NCBI RefSeq assembly: GCF_030296675.1
Contig: NZ_AP027736.1
Coordinates: forward strand, 2,294,001 to 2,358,000
DNA: 64,000 bases
Direction of reading: 5' to 3'
Source: Demequina sediminis
GTDB lineage: Bacteria > Actinomycetota > Actinomycetes > Actinomycetales > Demequinaceae
Shown: piece by piece, positions 8,310-17,673 of the stretch
Position numbering within the stretch: the first letter of the stretch is position 1
Layout: every line of letters starts with the position of its first letter
Made by a program: the position numbers and the translations under genes
The notes under the pieces: generated by a model
Told to the model about the DNA's origin: nothing
Database searches by the model: none
What the model saw: only the letters and a program-made list of their open reading frames with translations

Positions 8310-8994
8310 TGAGCGAGAGCGCTGGCGCACGCAGGCTCCCGACCGTTGCGGTGGTGATCCTGGTGGCCGCCGTGGTGGGCGTCGCCGGCCTGGTCGCCGG
8401 TTCGGCCCTCACCAGCGCAGGCGAGCGGGTCTCGCGGCCGGCCGAGGGGTCAGCCGAGGCTGGGTTCGCCCGCGACATGCAGGCGCACCACGCCCAGGCG
8501 GTGGAGATGTCCACGATGGTGCGCGACGGCACGGAGGATCCCGAGGTCCGGTCCCTGGCGCTGGACATCCTGCTGACCCAGCAGCAGCAGGCTGGGCAGA
8601 TGTACGGCTGGCTGGAGCAGTGGGACCTTCCGCAGGCCAGCCTGGCCGCGCCGATGCAGTGGATGAGCGAACCCGGCTCCGGCATGGGGTCCATGGGCGA
8701 CGGTGCTGACGCGACCGGGGGCCGGGATCCGATGAGGTGATGCCCGGGATAGCGAGTGATGAGGACCTGGGCAGGCTCGCCGAGGCGGGAGGGCTCGATG
8801 CTGAGGTTCTGTACCTGCGGCTCATGGTGGCGCACCACGAAGGCGGCGTGGCCATGGCTCAGGCGGCCCTCGACCTGGTCGGGGACCAGGACGTGCGTCG
8901 TCTGGCCCAGGCGATCGTCAGCTCCCAGACCGCCGAGCTCGCGGTACTCAATGACATGCTCGACGCGCGGGAAGCCGGGTCTGCGGGCCGGTGA
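8309..8994 (+). CDS. DUF305 protein (His-rich, metal-associated), frameshifted
   Basis: After repair, about 228 residues: an N-terminal anchor (VVILVAAVVGVAGLVAGSAL), then two ferritin-like DUF305 repeats, each with an HH motif (ARDMQAHHAQAVEMS and LMVAHHEGGVAMAQ) and a Met-rich linker (MQWMSEPGSGMGSMG). DUF305 proteins are associated with copper resistance. The frame breaks at about 8730-8740, and the second half reads from 8737 in another frame. A natural split with GTGA coupling is possible, but the two-repeat family architecture favours one missing base. It overlaps the resB start. Confidence 0.75.
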
Positions 8995-10700
8995 CCGAAT
9001 CAATCGGCGCCTGGCCCGGTAACGCCGTCGCCGAGGCCACGGCATCCCGGCCAGCCGAGGACACGCTCGAGGACACTGCGCTCAGCCACCGTCTCGAGGA
9101 GGCGGCTCGCCCTGGGGTGATGGCGGTGCCACCGCGCCCGACGGGGCAGGGCCTGGTGGCATGGGCCAGGTGGGCGTGGCGGACGCTGACGTCCATGCGG
9201 ACCGCAGTGCTGCTGTTGCTGGCGCTGGCCCTGGCTGCCGTGCCCGGGTCGTTGCTTCCCCAGCGCGGGGTCGCGTTCGACCCCGGCGCCGTGACCCGCT
9301 TCCTGGCTGACAACCCGGTGGTGGGCCCGTGGTTGGACCGGCTTGGGTTCTTTGAGGTGTACTCCTCGCCCTGGTTCGCCGCGATCTATCTGCTGCTCAT
9401 GGTCTCCATGACTGGATGCGTCCTGCCGCGCGCGGCGCGCCTGTAGCAGTCGGCGCGCGCTGAACCCCCACGGGCACCGACGAACCTCGCGCGCCTGGAC
9501 GACCACCGTCGTGCGACCGTGGCCGCGGAGCCGGCGCAGATCCTGCAGGCAGCCGCCTCTCATCTGCGGGCCCGGAGGTTTCGCGTCGTCGTCGATGACG
9601 ATTCCGTGCGGGCGGAGAAGGGGTACTTGCGCGAGGCCGGCAACCTGGTGTTCCACCTGTCACTTCTGGCCCTGCTCTTCGGCGTCGCGATCGGGTCGCT
9701 CTTCGGCTTCGAGGGGCGGGTGATCGTCGTGGAGGGTGCTTCCTTCACGAACACGCGGCTGCAGTACGACGAGTTCACTCCCGGGCCTTTGACTGACGCC
9801 GCGGGCCTGAGTCCGTTCTCGGTCACGCTGGACGACTTCACTGCCAGGTTCGAGACGGCCGGCCCCCAACGCGGCAGCGCCCGGGACTTCCAGGCCGACC
9901 TGACCGTGCTGCGCACCCCCGGCGGCCCTGCGGAGAAGGTCACCGTCGAGGTGAACCACCCGCTGCAGGTGGAGGGCACCAAGATGTTCCTCACCGGCCA
10001 CGGCTACGCCCCGGTGGTCAGCGTCATCGATGGCCGGGGTCAGACGGTGTTCTCCGGGCCGGTGGTGTTCGTGCCCTTCGACGGCAACCTGTCCTCCGAG
10101 GGCGTGATCAAGGTCCCGGACGGGCAGCCGACGCAGCTGGGGTTCGAAGGGTTCTTCCTGCCCACCGCCTCCGTCGACCCCGCGGCCGGCCCTCGATCGC
10201 TCTACCCGGACCTGGTCGATCCCCAGCTGCTGCTGACCGCATACACCGGTGACCTCGGCCTGGGTGACGGCGCACCGCAGTCGGTCTTCCGCCTGGACAA
10301 GACCGATCTGAGCCAGGTCATGGTCGGGGACGAGCCGTTCGCGCGCGCTCTGCGACCTGGTGAGTCGATGACGTTGCCCGGCGGGCAGGGCACCTTGACG
10401 TTCGAGTCGGTCTCGCGGTTCGCGAACTTTCAGATCGCCCACGACCCCGGCAAGGAGCTCTCCTTGGTCGCCGCGGTCGCCCTCCTGCTGGGCCTGACGG
10501 TCTCACTGGCGGTCCGCCGACGCCGGGTCTGGGTCCGTGTCAGCGCAGCGTCCGCAGGCGGCGCCGCGACTGTCGAGGCAGCCAGCTACGCGCTGACCCG
10601 CCGTGAGCCGGTCCCTGGCGAGCTTTCGTCGCTGCTCGCCGCCCTGCCAGGCGCTGAACCGGGCGGCGCAGACGCTTCCCCGCACGACCGAGAGGACTGA
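8991..10700 (+). CDS. resB: ResB-family cytochrome c biogenesis protein, in-frame TAG
   Basis: Part of the System II haem-delivery and apocytochrome ligation complex, with ResC/CcsB. About 569 codons: membrane spans near TAVLLLLALALAAVPGSL, WFAAIYLLLMVSMTGCVLP and NLVFHLSLLALLFGVAIG, then a large extracytoplasmic domain and a final span (LSLVAAVALLLGLTVSLAV). A TAG at 9444-9446 interrupts the frame in the cytoplasmic loop after LPRAARL. The frame is open on both sides, and a TGG (Trp) codon is the simplest ancestor. The paralogue at 31833 is intact. Confidence 0.82.
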
Positions 10701-10702
10701 AC

Positions 10703-11689
10703 GTGCCCATCCCCAACCTCCTGGCCGAGCTGAGCGACCGGCTCATCTACAGCGCCATCGCGGTTTATGCGTTGGCGATGCTCGCCTACGCCTACCAGGC
10801 GGCCCGCCGGTCGCACCCGGTGCCTGAGGACGCGCCTCGCCTCGAGCCGGACGCCGCCGGCGCACATGCCGCCGTTCCCGACCCGCAGCCGCCGACCGCT
10901 GGGGGCCGGCCCGCGATCCGCGATGCAGCCGCGCGTCGCACGGAGCGGATCGCGGCGGCACTGACCACGCTCGCGTTCGTGTTGCACCTGGCCGGGGTCG
11001 TCGCCCGGGGTCTGGCCGTGGGCCGGGCGCCGTGGGGCAACATGTATGAGTTCACGACCGCCGCCACACTGGCCGCCACGGCCGCTTACCTGGTGTTCCT
11101 GCGCCGCGGCCAGCCGGTTCGGGACCTGGGTGTGTGGGTCCTTGCTCTGGTCACCTTGTGCCTGGGGTTGGCCGTGACGGTGCTCTACACCCCCGCGGGG
11201 GACCTGGTCCCGGTGCTGAACTCGTACTGGTTGGTCATCCATGTCGCGGCGGCGATCATCGCCGGTGGTGTCTTCACCGTCGGGGCAGCTGCTACCGGCC
11301 TGTACCTGACGCGCCGACGCGCCGACGCGCGCGACGCCGGCGGGCAGGCGACCCGCGGCTACGCCGGCCGGCCGCCGGCTGCCGCCACCCTGGAGCGCCT
11401 CGCCCACACCGCCCACCTGTTCGCCTTCCCGGTGTGGACGTTCGCCGTGCTGGCCGGCGCGATCTGGGCCGAGGACTCCTGGGGCCGGTACTGGGGCTGG
11501 GACCCCAAGGAGACCTGGGCCTTCATCACCTGGGTGCTGTACGCCGCCTACCTGCACGCACAGTCCACCGCCGGGTGGCGCGGCAGGAAGGCCGGGTGGC
11601 TGGCCCTGGCCGGATACGCCGCCTTCTGGTTCAACTTCGTCGGCGTCAACCTGTTCATCACGGGCCTGCATTCCTATGCCGGCGTCTGA
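10703..11689 (+). CDS. ccsB: CcsB/ResC cytochrome c haem lyase subunit
   Basis: Integral membrane protein of 328 residues that exports and attaches haem to apocytochromes with ResB. The haem-binding WWD domain (WGRYWGWDPKETWAFITW) is near the C-terminus, with conserved His in SYWLVIHVAAAI and GLHSY. GTG start at 10703, two bases after the resB stop. It lacks any visible defect. Confidence 0.92.
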   Translation: MPIPNLLAELSDRLIYSAIAVYALAMLAYAYQAARRSHPVPEDAPRLEPDAAGAHAAVPDPQPPTAGGRPAIRDAAARRTERIAAALTTLAFVLHLAGVVARGLAVGRAPWGNMYEFTTAATLAATAAYLVFLRRGQPVRDLGVWVLALVTLCLGLAVTVLYTPAGDLVPVLNSYWLVIHVAAAIIAGGVFTVGAAATGLYLTRRRADARDAGGQATRGYAGRPPAAATLERLAHTAHLFAFPVWTFAVLAGAIWAEDSWGRYWGWDPKETWAFITWVLYAAYLHAQSTAGWRGRKAGWLALAGYAAFWFNFVGVNLFITGLHSYAGV

Positions 11690-11749
11690 GGACCGGCCGA
11701 CGCCGATGTGCGCCCGGCAGGTGCGTGACGACCCATCGGGAGGCGCCGG

Positions 11750-13714
11750 GTGAGCACGGGGTCCGAACGGCCTTCCTTGTCGGACACGCGGCCCGGTCCA
11801 GCTCGTACGGCCGGCGGGGAGCTTCGTGTCCGCGCCGGGTCGCCCCGGCAGGAGGTCGAGCGCGTGAATGCGCGACGCCGCAACGGTGGCGCCTCATTGC
11901 CTGGCCTCATGCCGCCGGGGCTGGTGCTGGTCGGAGCAGGCGTGGGTGGCTGGGCGACGAGTCTCGCGTTTCCTGACCGGGGATGGTGGCCGCTGGCCTA
12001 CGCCGGCATGGCGTGCCTGCTGCTCGCGATGCGCGGCGCGTCACTGGTCCGCGCCGCAGGCATCGGCCTGGTCTGGGGGCTGGCCTTCTTCTTGCCGCTG
12101 GTCCACTGGGCAGTGCAGGCCACCGGATCGGCGCTCCCGTGGGTCGCGCTCAGCGTGTTCCAGGCGCTGTACGTCGCCGGCTTCGGCGCGCTGTGGACCT
12201 ACGCGCGCAGGGCCGTCTGGCTCACCGGTCGCCCGCTGGCCCAGGCGGTCACCGCAGCCGTGCTGTGGGTCGCCATCGAGCAGGTCCGCGGCTCCTGGCC
12301 TTTCGGGGGCTTCCCGTGGGGCTTCCTGGCGTTCTCCCAGACCGAGGCGCCCCTGCTACGTCTCGCGCCCTACGGAGGGGAGGTCCTGGTCTCCGCGTTC
12401 GTCGCCGTGACGGGGGCGCTGATCGCGCTGGCGCTGCAGTACCTGCGCCGCACCGCGGTTATCGCCGCGACTCGGGCGCTGCTCGCCGCGGTGCTCCTGG
12501 CCGGCGCCCCGGGCCGGCTTCCCCTGACAGCCGGCCCGGAGAACGGCTCACTGCTGGTCGGCGCCGTCCAGGGCAACGTCCCGCAGCAGGGCGCCGACTG
12601 GGCCGAGCAGGCCCGCGACGTCACGGCCAACCACGCCCAAGGCACCGAGCGGCTCGCGGCGACCGCCGGAAGGCGCAAGCTGGACCTGGTGGTGTGGCCG
12701 GAGAGTGCCGCCGACATCGACCCCCGCACCGACCTGGCGCAGGCTTCGACCGTGGACCGCGCCGCCGCAGCGGTCGGCGCCCCACTGCTGCTGGGAACCC
12801 AGCGGTTCCCCGACGGGCAGGACATCCGCTACAACGAGATCATTTCCTGGACCGCCGGTGCGGGGAGTGGCGACGCCTACGCCAAGCAGCACCCGGTCCC
12901 CTTCGGGGAGTACGTCCCCTTCCGCGCATTCTTCCGCCAGCTCACTCCGCTCGTCGACCGGGTCGCCACGGACATGGCAGCCGGCGGCGACCCCGCCGTC
13001 ATGGACGTGTGGATCGACGCGCTCGGACGTGACGTGCGCCTGGCCACCGGGATCTGCTTCGAGGTCGCCTACGCAGACCTCATCCGCGAAGGGGTCCTCG
13101 ACGGGGCAGAGCTGATCGTCATCCCGACCAACAACGCCTCGTTCGGGCGCACTCCGGAGTCGACCCAGCAGCTGGCGATGTCCCGCTTCCGGGCGGTGGA
13201 GCACGGCAGGTCGACCGTCCAGGTCTCCACCGTCGGCGTCAGCGCGATGATCATGCCGGACGGGGCGGTCGTGGCGCGGACCGGTCTGTTCACCGATGAG
13301 GAGCTCATCGCCTCGCTGCCGCTGCGCAGCACGCTCACCCCGGCGGCGCGACTGGGCACCACGCCGCAGACCGCCGTCTACGTCCTGGCGGCGGCCGCTG
13401 TCGTCAGCGGTGCGCTGGTCGGCAGTCGGCGACCCGGCCGTGACCGCAGCCGCCGCCCCTTCCCGCGGCGGCTCCGCGCGGCGGAGGCCCAGGCCCCGAG
13501 GCTGGGGGTGCGGGCCCAGCGGGTGCGCGCCTTGCGGGTGCCGGGCCGGGTGTGGGTGACCCGCGTGTGGCCCTCGTGGCTGGAGGGGCGCCTGATCGTC
13601 GGGTTCCTCGCGCTGATGGCTGTCGCGGCCTACACCGGGATCCGGCTCGGCCAGGACATCGTCGAGAAGACCACCACCGCGGTGTCGGCAACCTCCGATG
13701 CCGAGGTCCTGTGA
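11750..13714 (+). CDS. lnt: Apolipoprotein N-acyltransferase
   Basis: Membrane enzyme of 654 residues that adds the third acyl chain to lipoproteins. Several membrane spans come first, then the CN-hydrolase domain with the Glu-Lys-Cys triad in VVWPESAADI, YAKQHPVPFGEYVPF and TGICFEVAYAD. A C-terminal membrane span (LIVGFLALMAVAAYTGI) follows an Arg-rich linker. With LspA at 5217 it gives the island two steps of lipoprotein maturation; no lgt is visible here. The start at the 11750 GTG is the first in frame; a later start at MPPGLVLVG is possible. Confidence 0.85.
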   Translation: MSTGSERPSLSDTRPGPARTAGGELRVRAGSPRQEVERVNARRRNGGASLPGLMPPGLVLVGAGVGGWATSLAFPDRGWWPLAYAGMACLLLAMRGASLVRAAGIGLVWGLAFFLPLVHWAVQATGSALPWVALSVFQALYVAGFGALWTYARRAVWLTGRPLAQAVTAAVLWVAIEQVRGSWPFGGFPWGFLAFSQTEAPLLRLAPYGGEVLVSAFVAVTGALIALALQYLRRTAVIAATRALLAAVLLAGAPGRLPLTAGPENGSLLVGAVQGNVPQQGADWAEQARDVTANHAQGTERLAATAGRRKLDLVVWPESAADIDPRTDLAQASTVDRAAAAVGAPLLLGTQRFPDGQDIRYNEIISWTAGAGSGDAYAKQHPVPFGEYVPFRAFFRQLTPLVDRVATDMAAGGDPAVMDVWIDALGRDVRLATGICFEVAYADLIREGVLDGAELIVIPTNNASFGRTPESTQQLAMSRFRAVEHGRSTVQVSTVGVSAMIMPDGAVVARTGLFTDEELIASLPLRSTLTPAARLGTTPQTAVYVLAAAAVVSGALVGSRRPGRDRSRRPFPRRLRAAEAQAPRLGVRAQRVRALRVPGRVWVTRVWPSWLEGRLIVGFLALMAVAAYTGIRLGQDIVEKTTTAVSATSDAEVL

Positions 13715-13725
13715 GGCTCCGACCA

Positions 13726-14717
13726 TCACGGTTGTGCAGGTGGCGCCCCCGAGGGCCGCGAGCCGTTCAAGCGCGCGAGGTAGGCGTTGTAGTCCTCGAG
13801 CTCGGCGTCGGCGCCGCCGTCGCGGTCGATCTGCCGGTCTCGGGCTCTGGACCGCTCGGTGTCGTTGCGCTGCCACCTGCTGGCGATCAGCAGGAGCATC
13901 AGCAGTCCCGGCGCCTCCCCGTAGGACCAGGCCAGCCCACCGGCCAGCTGCTGGTCGCGCAGGGGATCGATCCCCCAGCCGGCCGGCGGCGCGGCGAACA
14001 AGGGGACCATCGGCGCGGTGGCCATCATCACGATCACCCCGAAGAACGCGTGCAGGGGCATCTCCAGCACCAGGTCCAGTGCCCGGCCATGATGGGTCTG
14101 CCGGATCGGCAACGGGTCGGTGGACAGCACCGGCACGGTGAACAGCAGACCGGCCACCAGGAACCCCACCTCCAGGGCGAGGTGCCCGGTCCAGGTGCGC
14201 AGCAGCGGGTCGGCGAGCTCGGCCAGGTACAGCCCGTAGAACGCCAGCAGGAACAACGGCACCATCACCGCCGGGTGCAGCACCACCCGACTGACCCGGC
14301 TGCGCAGGGCCCGCCGCGCCGTGACCAGCACCACCGTGCCCACCCCCGGTGCGGGGTCGCGCGCAGCAGCAACGTGCCGGGCCGCCCCAGCACCAGCAGC
14401 GGTGGGACGAGCATCATCAACGTCAGCTGCTGGAACATGAACGCCGAGAACAGCCGCAACCCGTACCCCTCGATGCCCGCACCGGTCACCAGCGCCAGCA
14501 CCACACAGCCCACCGTGAACGAGATGGTCGCACCGATCGACCAGCGCCGCCCTCGCAGCCACAGCCGGCACGCGCCCGCCAGGTACAGCACCAGCAGCAC
14601 CGCGGCCAGCGCCGGAAGGACCGGCACGGGCTGCAGCGTCGGGGCCAGCATCGTCTCCAGGGACGGTGGTGCGGTCGGCAGCCACACCGGCCCCGTGACG
14701 CCCGGGTCGTCCTGCAT
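13726..14717 (-). CDS. CtaG-type cytochrome c oxidase assembly factor, frameshifted
   Basis: Multi-span membrane protein of the caa3-type CtaG family (about 330 residues after repair), linked to copper delivery or oxidase assembly. The N-terminal half holds FQQLTLMMLVPPLLVLGRPGT. The C-terminal half holds HPAVMVPLFLLAFYGLYL, TGHLALEVGFLVAGLLF and LPIRQTHHGRALDLV, ending with the tail DYNAYLARLNG. The frame breaks near a G/C run at about 14342-14356; one missing base rejoins it. It is convergent with lnt. With DUF305 and CopC this suggests a copper theme in the island. Confidence 0.8.
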
Positions 14718-14802
14718 CCGCTCCTCCTCCGCCTTCGCCCCCTCACAGCGACATGGGTGTGAAGGCGATCGACCAGATTGCGACTCACGGCGAGCGCAGC
14801 GC

Positions 14803-14834
14803 TAGGGTGACCTTATCTGAAGATCCGCGCAGAT
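14803..14834 (+). promoter_or_regulatory. Possible promoter and dyad for SmtB-like regulator
   Basis: A TAGGGT hexamer at 14803-14808 could be the -10 box. Just downstream, ATCTG (14815-14819) and CAGAT (14830-14834) form a short inverted repeat that could be a repressor site. Weak evidence. Confidence 0.3.
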
Positions 14835-14846
14835 GAGGAGATGCCC

Positions 14847-15224
14847 ATGGGTCGGGTCCTGCCGTTGGACGGCTGCGTCGGTGGTGATCCCCTGTCGCAG
14901 CGCGTGGCGCTGGTCCGCGCCAGCGTCCCGGACGACGCCGAGGCAGGGACGCTGGCCGAGCTGTTCCGGTTGCTCGGTGACGTACGGCGCACCAAGATCC
15001 TCTACGCGCTGCTGGAGGCCGGTGAGCTGTGCGTGTGCGACATCTCCGCAGCGGTGCAGGTCCCAGAGGCGTCGGTGTCCCAGACGATGCGTCTACTGCG
15101 GGCCTCGGGGGTGGTGGGCAACCGGCGAGAGGGCCGCCGGGTGTACTACCGGTTGGCCGATACCCACGTGCGGATGCTGCTGGACGTGTGCCGCGAGCAC
15201 ACCGGACACGAAGGGATCCGCTGA
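14847..15224 (+). CDS. ArsR/SmtB-family repressor with alpha-3 and alpha-5 metal sites
   Basis: Winged-helix sensor of 125 residues. ELCVCDI gives a CVC alpha-3 site. The last helix carries D-x-H, then His 13 and 16 residues after that Asp (ADTHVRMLLDVCREHTGH), matching the SmtB/CzrA alpha-5 Zn site (D, H, H, E/H). Both sites together suggest a Zn/Cd/Pb sensor. I chose the ATG at 14847 because GAGGAG at 14835-14840 abuts the alternative ATG at 14841. Its stop overlaps the next start (TGATG), so it probably regulates the CDF exporter. Confidence 0.8.
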   Translation: MGRVLPLDGCVGGDPLSQRVALVRASVPDDAEAGTLAELFRLLGDVRRTKILYALLEAGELCVCDISAAVQVPEASVSQTMRLLRASGVVGNRREGRRVYYRLADTHVRMLLDVCREHTGHEGIR

Positions 15225-16138
15225 TGGGCGCCGGGCACGCTCACGCCCCCGTCGCTGAGCACGCCGGCGGGCGCTACCGACGCCGCCTCGCCGCAGCGTT
15301 CTTCCTGACCGCGACGTTCTTCGCCGTCGAGCTGGCAGCGGGGCTGATCTCAGGCTCGCTCGCGCTGATCTCCGACGCCGGGCACATGGCCGCCGACGTC
15401 GTGGCCCTGGGGGCGTCCCTGCTCGCCACCCGGATCGCCACCCGCCCCGACCCCACCGGAAGAAGAACCTACGGCTCGTACCGCGCGGAAGTCTTCGCTT
15501 CCGGCCTGACCGTGCTGATCATGCTCGGCGTCGGGGTGTACGTGGTGGTCGAGGCGATCAGCCGGATCGGCGAGGACCCGTCCCTACCCTCGGGCGTGAT
15601 GCTCGCGGTCGGTTTCGTGGGCCTGGTGATCAACCTTGTCTCCATGCTGCTGCTGCGCAGCGGGTCCAAGGACAGCCTCAACGTCCGGGGCGCCTACTTC
15701 GAAGTGGTGGCCGACGCTGCCGGCTCCGTCGGTGTCATGGTCGCCGGTGTTCTGATCATCGCCACCGGGCGACCGGTCTGGGACCTCGTCGTCGCCCTGG
15801 CGATCGCCATCTTCGTCATCGTGCGTGCCGTCACCCTGGGGCGGCAGGTCGTCGCGGTACTCGGCCAGCACGCACCCGCCGGCATCGACCCGGAGGCCGT
15901 CAGCCGAGAGCTGAGCGCCGTGCCCGGCGTGAGCGCCATCCACGACCTGCACCTGTGGGTGCTGACCTCCGGGATGAACGTCGCCACCGCTCACCTCGTC
16001 GCGAGCAGCGGATCGGATCACGCCGCGGTCCTGGCCGCCGCGCGGGACATCCTGCGGGATCGCTTCGGCATCGCCCACGCCACGCTCCAGGTGGAGACGG
16101 CCCAGCAGCAGCACGAGTGCTCAGACCTGACCTGGTAG
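15224..16138 (+). CDS. CDF-family cation efflux protein, CzcD-like
   Basis: Zn/Cd/Co proton antiporter of 304 residues. Six membrane spans are followed by a cytoplasmic CDF domain. The metal-binding motif in span 2 is ISDAGHMAADVVAL (D-x3-H-x3-D), and span 5 has AYFEVVADAAGSVGV (E-x3-D, as in CzcD). The C-terminal domain carries VSAIHDLHLWVLTSG. A His-containing N-terminus (GAGHAHAPVAEH) may bind metal. It forms a two-gene unit with the SmtB-like repressor. Confidence 0.9.
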   Translation: MGAGHAHAPVAEHAGGRYRRRLAAAFFLTATFFAVELAAGLISGSLALISDAGHMAADVVALGASLLATRIATRPDPTGRRTYGSYRAEVFASGLTVLIMLGVGVYVVVEAISRIGEDPSLPSGVMLAVGFVGLVINLVSMLLLRSGSKDSLNVRGAYFEVVADAAGSVGVMVAGVLIIATGRPVWDLVVALAIAIFVIVRAVTLGRQVVAVLGQHAPAGIDPEAVSRELSAVPGVSAIHDLHLWVLTSGMNVATAHLVASSGSDHAAVLAAARDILRDRFGIAHATLQVETAQQQHECSDLTW

Positions 16139-16142
16139 CCGC

Positions 16143-16561
16143 TCAGTCCCTCGACACCTCCGCCGAGCGCTTGGGGGCCCCTGGTTGCTGGGTGCGCCCA
16201 GGGGCGGTGGCATCGGCGCGCCGGGCCAGGCGTGCGAGCATCGCGTTGTAGGCGGCCAGGTCGGTGTCGCCCCTTCGTCGGCACGCTCGGGCGACGGCTC
16301 AGATGTGCTCGCGCTTTCAGGCGCCGCCTCAACGGTGAAGCGGAAGGTCCCGTCGACAGGGTGGCCGTCACCGGACACGGAGCGCCACGCGACCTGGAAG
16401 TCCCCGGCCGGGAGGCCATCGCCAAGGCGCTGGGTAACAGTGGCGCCGGACACCGTCGTGGCTCCGTCGCCCCACTCCTGCCCGTCAGGTCCGTTCACCG
16501 CGACGACGGCACCCACGGCCAGCTGGTCAGCGGATCGAACGCCCGGCCAGCCCACCGCCAC
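16143..16561 (-). pseudogene. CopC-domain remnant, 5'-truncated
   Basis: The reading includes VVAVNGPDGQEWGDGATTV and DFQVAWRSVSGDGHPVDG, which match the C-terminal half of CopC-type copper-binding proteins. The N-terminal part with the signal peptide and first His ligand is absent: a TAA lies directly before the apparent start at 16561. One missing base near 16272 would join it to a tail, DLAAYNAMLARLARR, that resembles the end of CtaG at 13726. That could mean a shared tail or a recombination scar. No full-length product is possible from what is visible. Confidence 0.6.
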
Positions 16562-16702
16562 TTAGTCCCGGCAGGAGCCCGCCAACTTCCGCCGGGAGTC
16601 ACATCGTTCCTCTCGATAAGTAGCGGTGGTGTCCGGTGAGGGTTCCCCTTACGGGCATGCGATCTGGGCTGACGCCTGTGACCGAGTGTTCAGTGCGCGC
16701 TG

Positions 16703-16708
16703 TATAGT
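16703..16708 (+). promoter_or_regulatory. Predicted -10 box of second cmtR (leaderless)
   Basis: TATAGT lies eight bases before the ATG at 16716, so the transcript would begin at or next to the start codon. There is no ribosome-binding site in between. Confidence 0.5.
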
Positions 16709-16715
16709 TCAGTCC

Positions 16716-17075
16716 ATGCTGACTATTGCTTCGCGTCTCGACGTGATGAACCGCCTGGGTCGTGCACTGGCCGACCCCACTCGATCCCGGATCATCTTGA
16801 CCCTGCTCGACCATCCCGCTTACCCGGCGGAACTGGCCCGAGATCTGGACCTGACACGCCCGAACGTGTCCAACCACCTGGCATGCCTGCGCGATTGCGG
16901 GATCGTCGTCTCCGAGCCCGAGGGTCGTCGGACACGATATGAGATCGCCGATTCGCACCTGGCGCAGGCGCTGACGGCACTGGTCGATGCCACCCTGGCA
17001 GTGGACGAAGATGCCCCGTGCATCGATCCCGCCTGCTCGCTTCCCGGATGCGACGCAGCTGGGGAGGGCGCATGA
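16716..17075 (+). CDS. cmtR: CmtR-type Cd/Pb-sensing ArsR repressor
   Basis: Repressor of 119 residues whose ligand cysteines fall at C57, C61 and C102, the same numbers as in Mycobacterium tuberculosis CmtR. The recognition region is RPNVSNHLACLRDCGIV, followed by EGRRTRYEIADSHLAQAL. I prefer the ATG at 16716 over upstream starts because of this numbering and the -10 box at 16703. Two further Cys pairs near the end (PACSLPGC) are extra. It overlaps the CadD gene (ATGA at 17072-17075), which it should control. Confidence 0.9.
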   Translation: MLTIASRLDVMNRLGRALADPTRSRIILTLLDHPAYPAELARDLDLTRPNVSNHLACLRDCGIVVSEPEGRRTRYEIADSHLAQALTALVDATLAVDEDAPCIDPACSLPGCDAAGEGA

Positions 17076-17673
17076 TCCTCACCTCGGTCTTGCAGGCGAT
17101 GGGCCTGTTCGCAGCGACCAACATCGACGACATCATCGTGCTCTCCCTCTTCTTCGCGCGAGGGGCAGGCCAGCGCGGCACTACCGCCCGCATTCTGGCC
17201 GGCCAGTACCTCGGATTCGCCGGCATCCTCGGTGCCGCGGTCCTGGTGACCATCGGTGCCGGAGCATTCCTGCCCTCGGCAGCCATCCCGTACTTCGGTC
17301 TCATCCCTCTGGGCCTCGGCCTCTGGGCCGCATGGCAGGCCTGGCGCGGAGACGATGACGACGATGACGACGAGGCCAAGGTTGCCGGCAAGAAGGTCGG
17401 CGTGTGGACAGTCGCAGGCGTCACCCTTGCCAACGGCGGCGACAACATCGGCGTCTACACCCCTGTCTTCCTCAGCGTGGAACCTCTCGCAGTAGTCGCC
17501 TACTGCATCATCTTCCTCGCGCTCGTCGCGGTCCTGGTGGCCCTGGCAAAGTTCGTCGCCACCCGCCCCCGATCGCCGAAGTGCTCGAACGCTGGGAGCA
17601 CATCCTCTTCCCCATCGTTCTCATCGGCCTCGGCATCGTGATCCTCGTCAGCGGCGGAGCCTTCGGACTCTGA
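17072..17673 (+). CDS. CadD-family cadmium transporter, second copy, frameshifted
   Basis: About 200 residues after repair, homologous to the protein at 2137: ATNIDDIIVLSLFFARG, TLANGGDNIGVYTPVF and the end GLGIVILVSGGAFGL are all present, with an acidic loop (DDDDDDEAK). The frame breaks in a CCCCC run at 17566-17570, after which IAEVLERWEHILFP reads in the next frame. One missing base explains it, probably a consensus error. It is the last recognisable gene of the metal island. Confidence 0.85.

Noticed and set aside
6613-9446. TAG recoding (readthrough or an inserted unusual amino acid)
   Set aside because: Only two cases, no shared context or structure seen after the TAGs, and many base-level defects in the same window give a simpler explanation.
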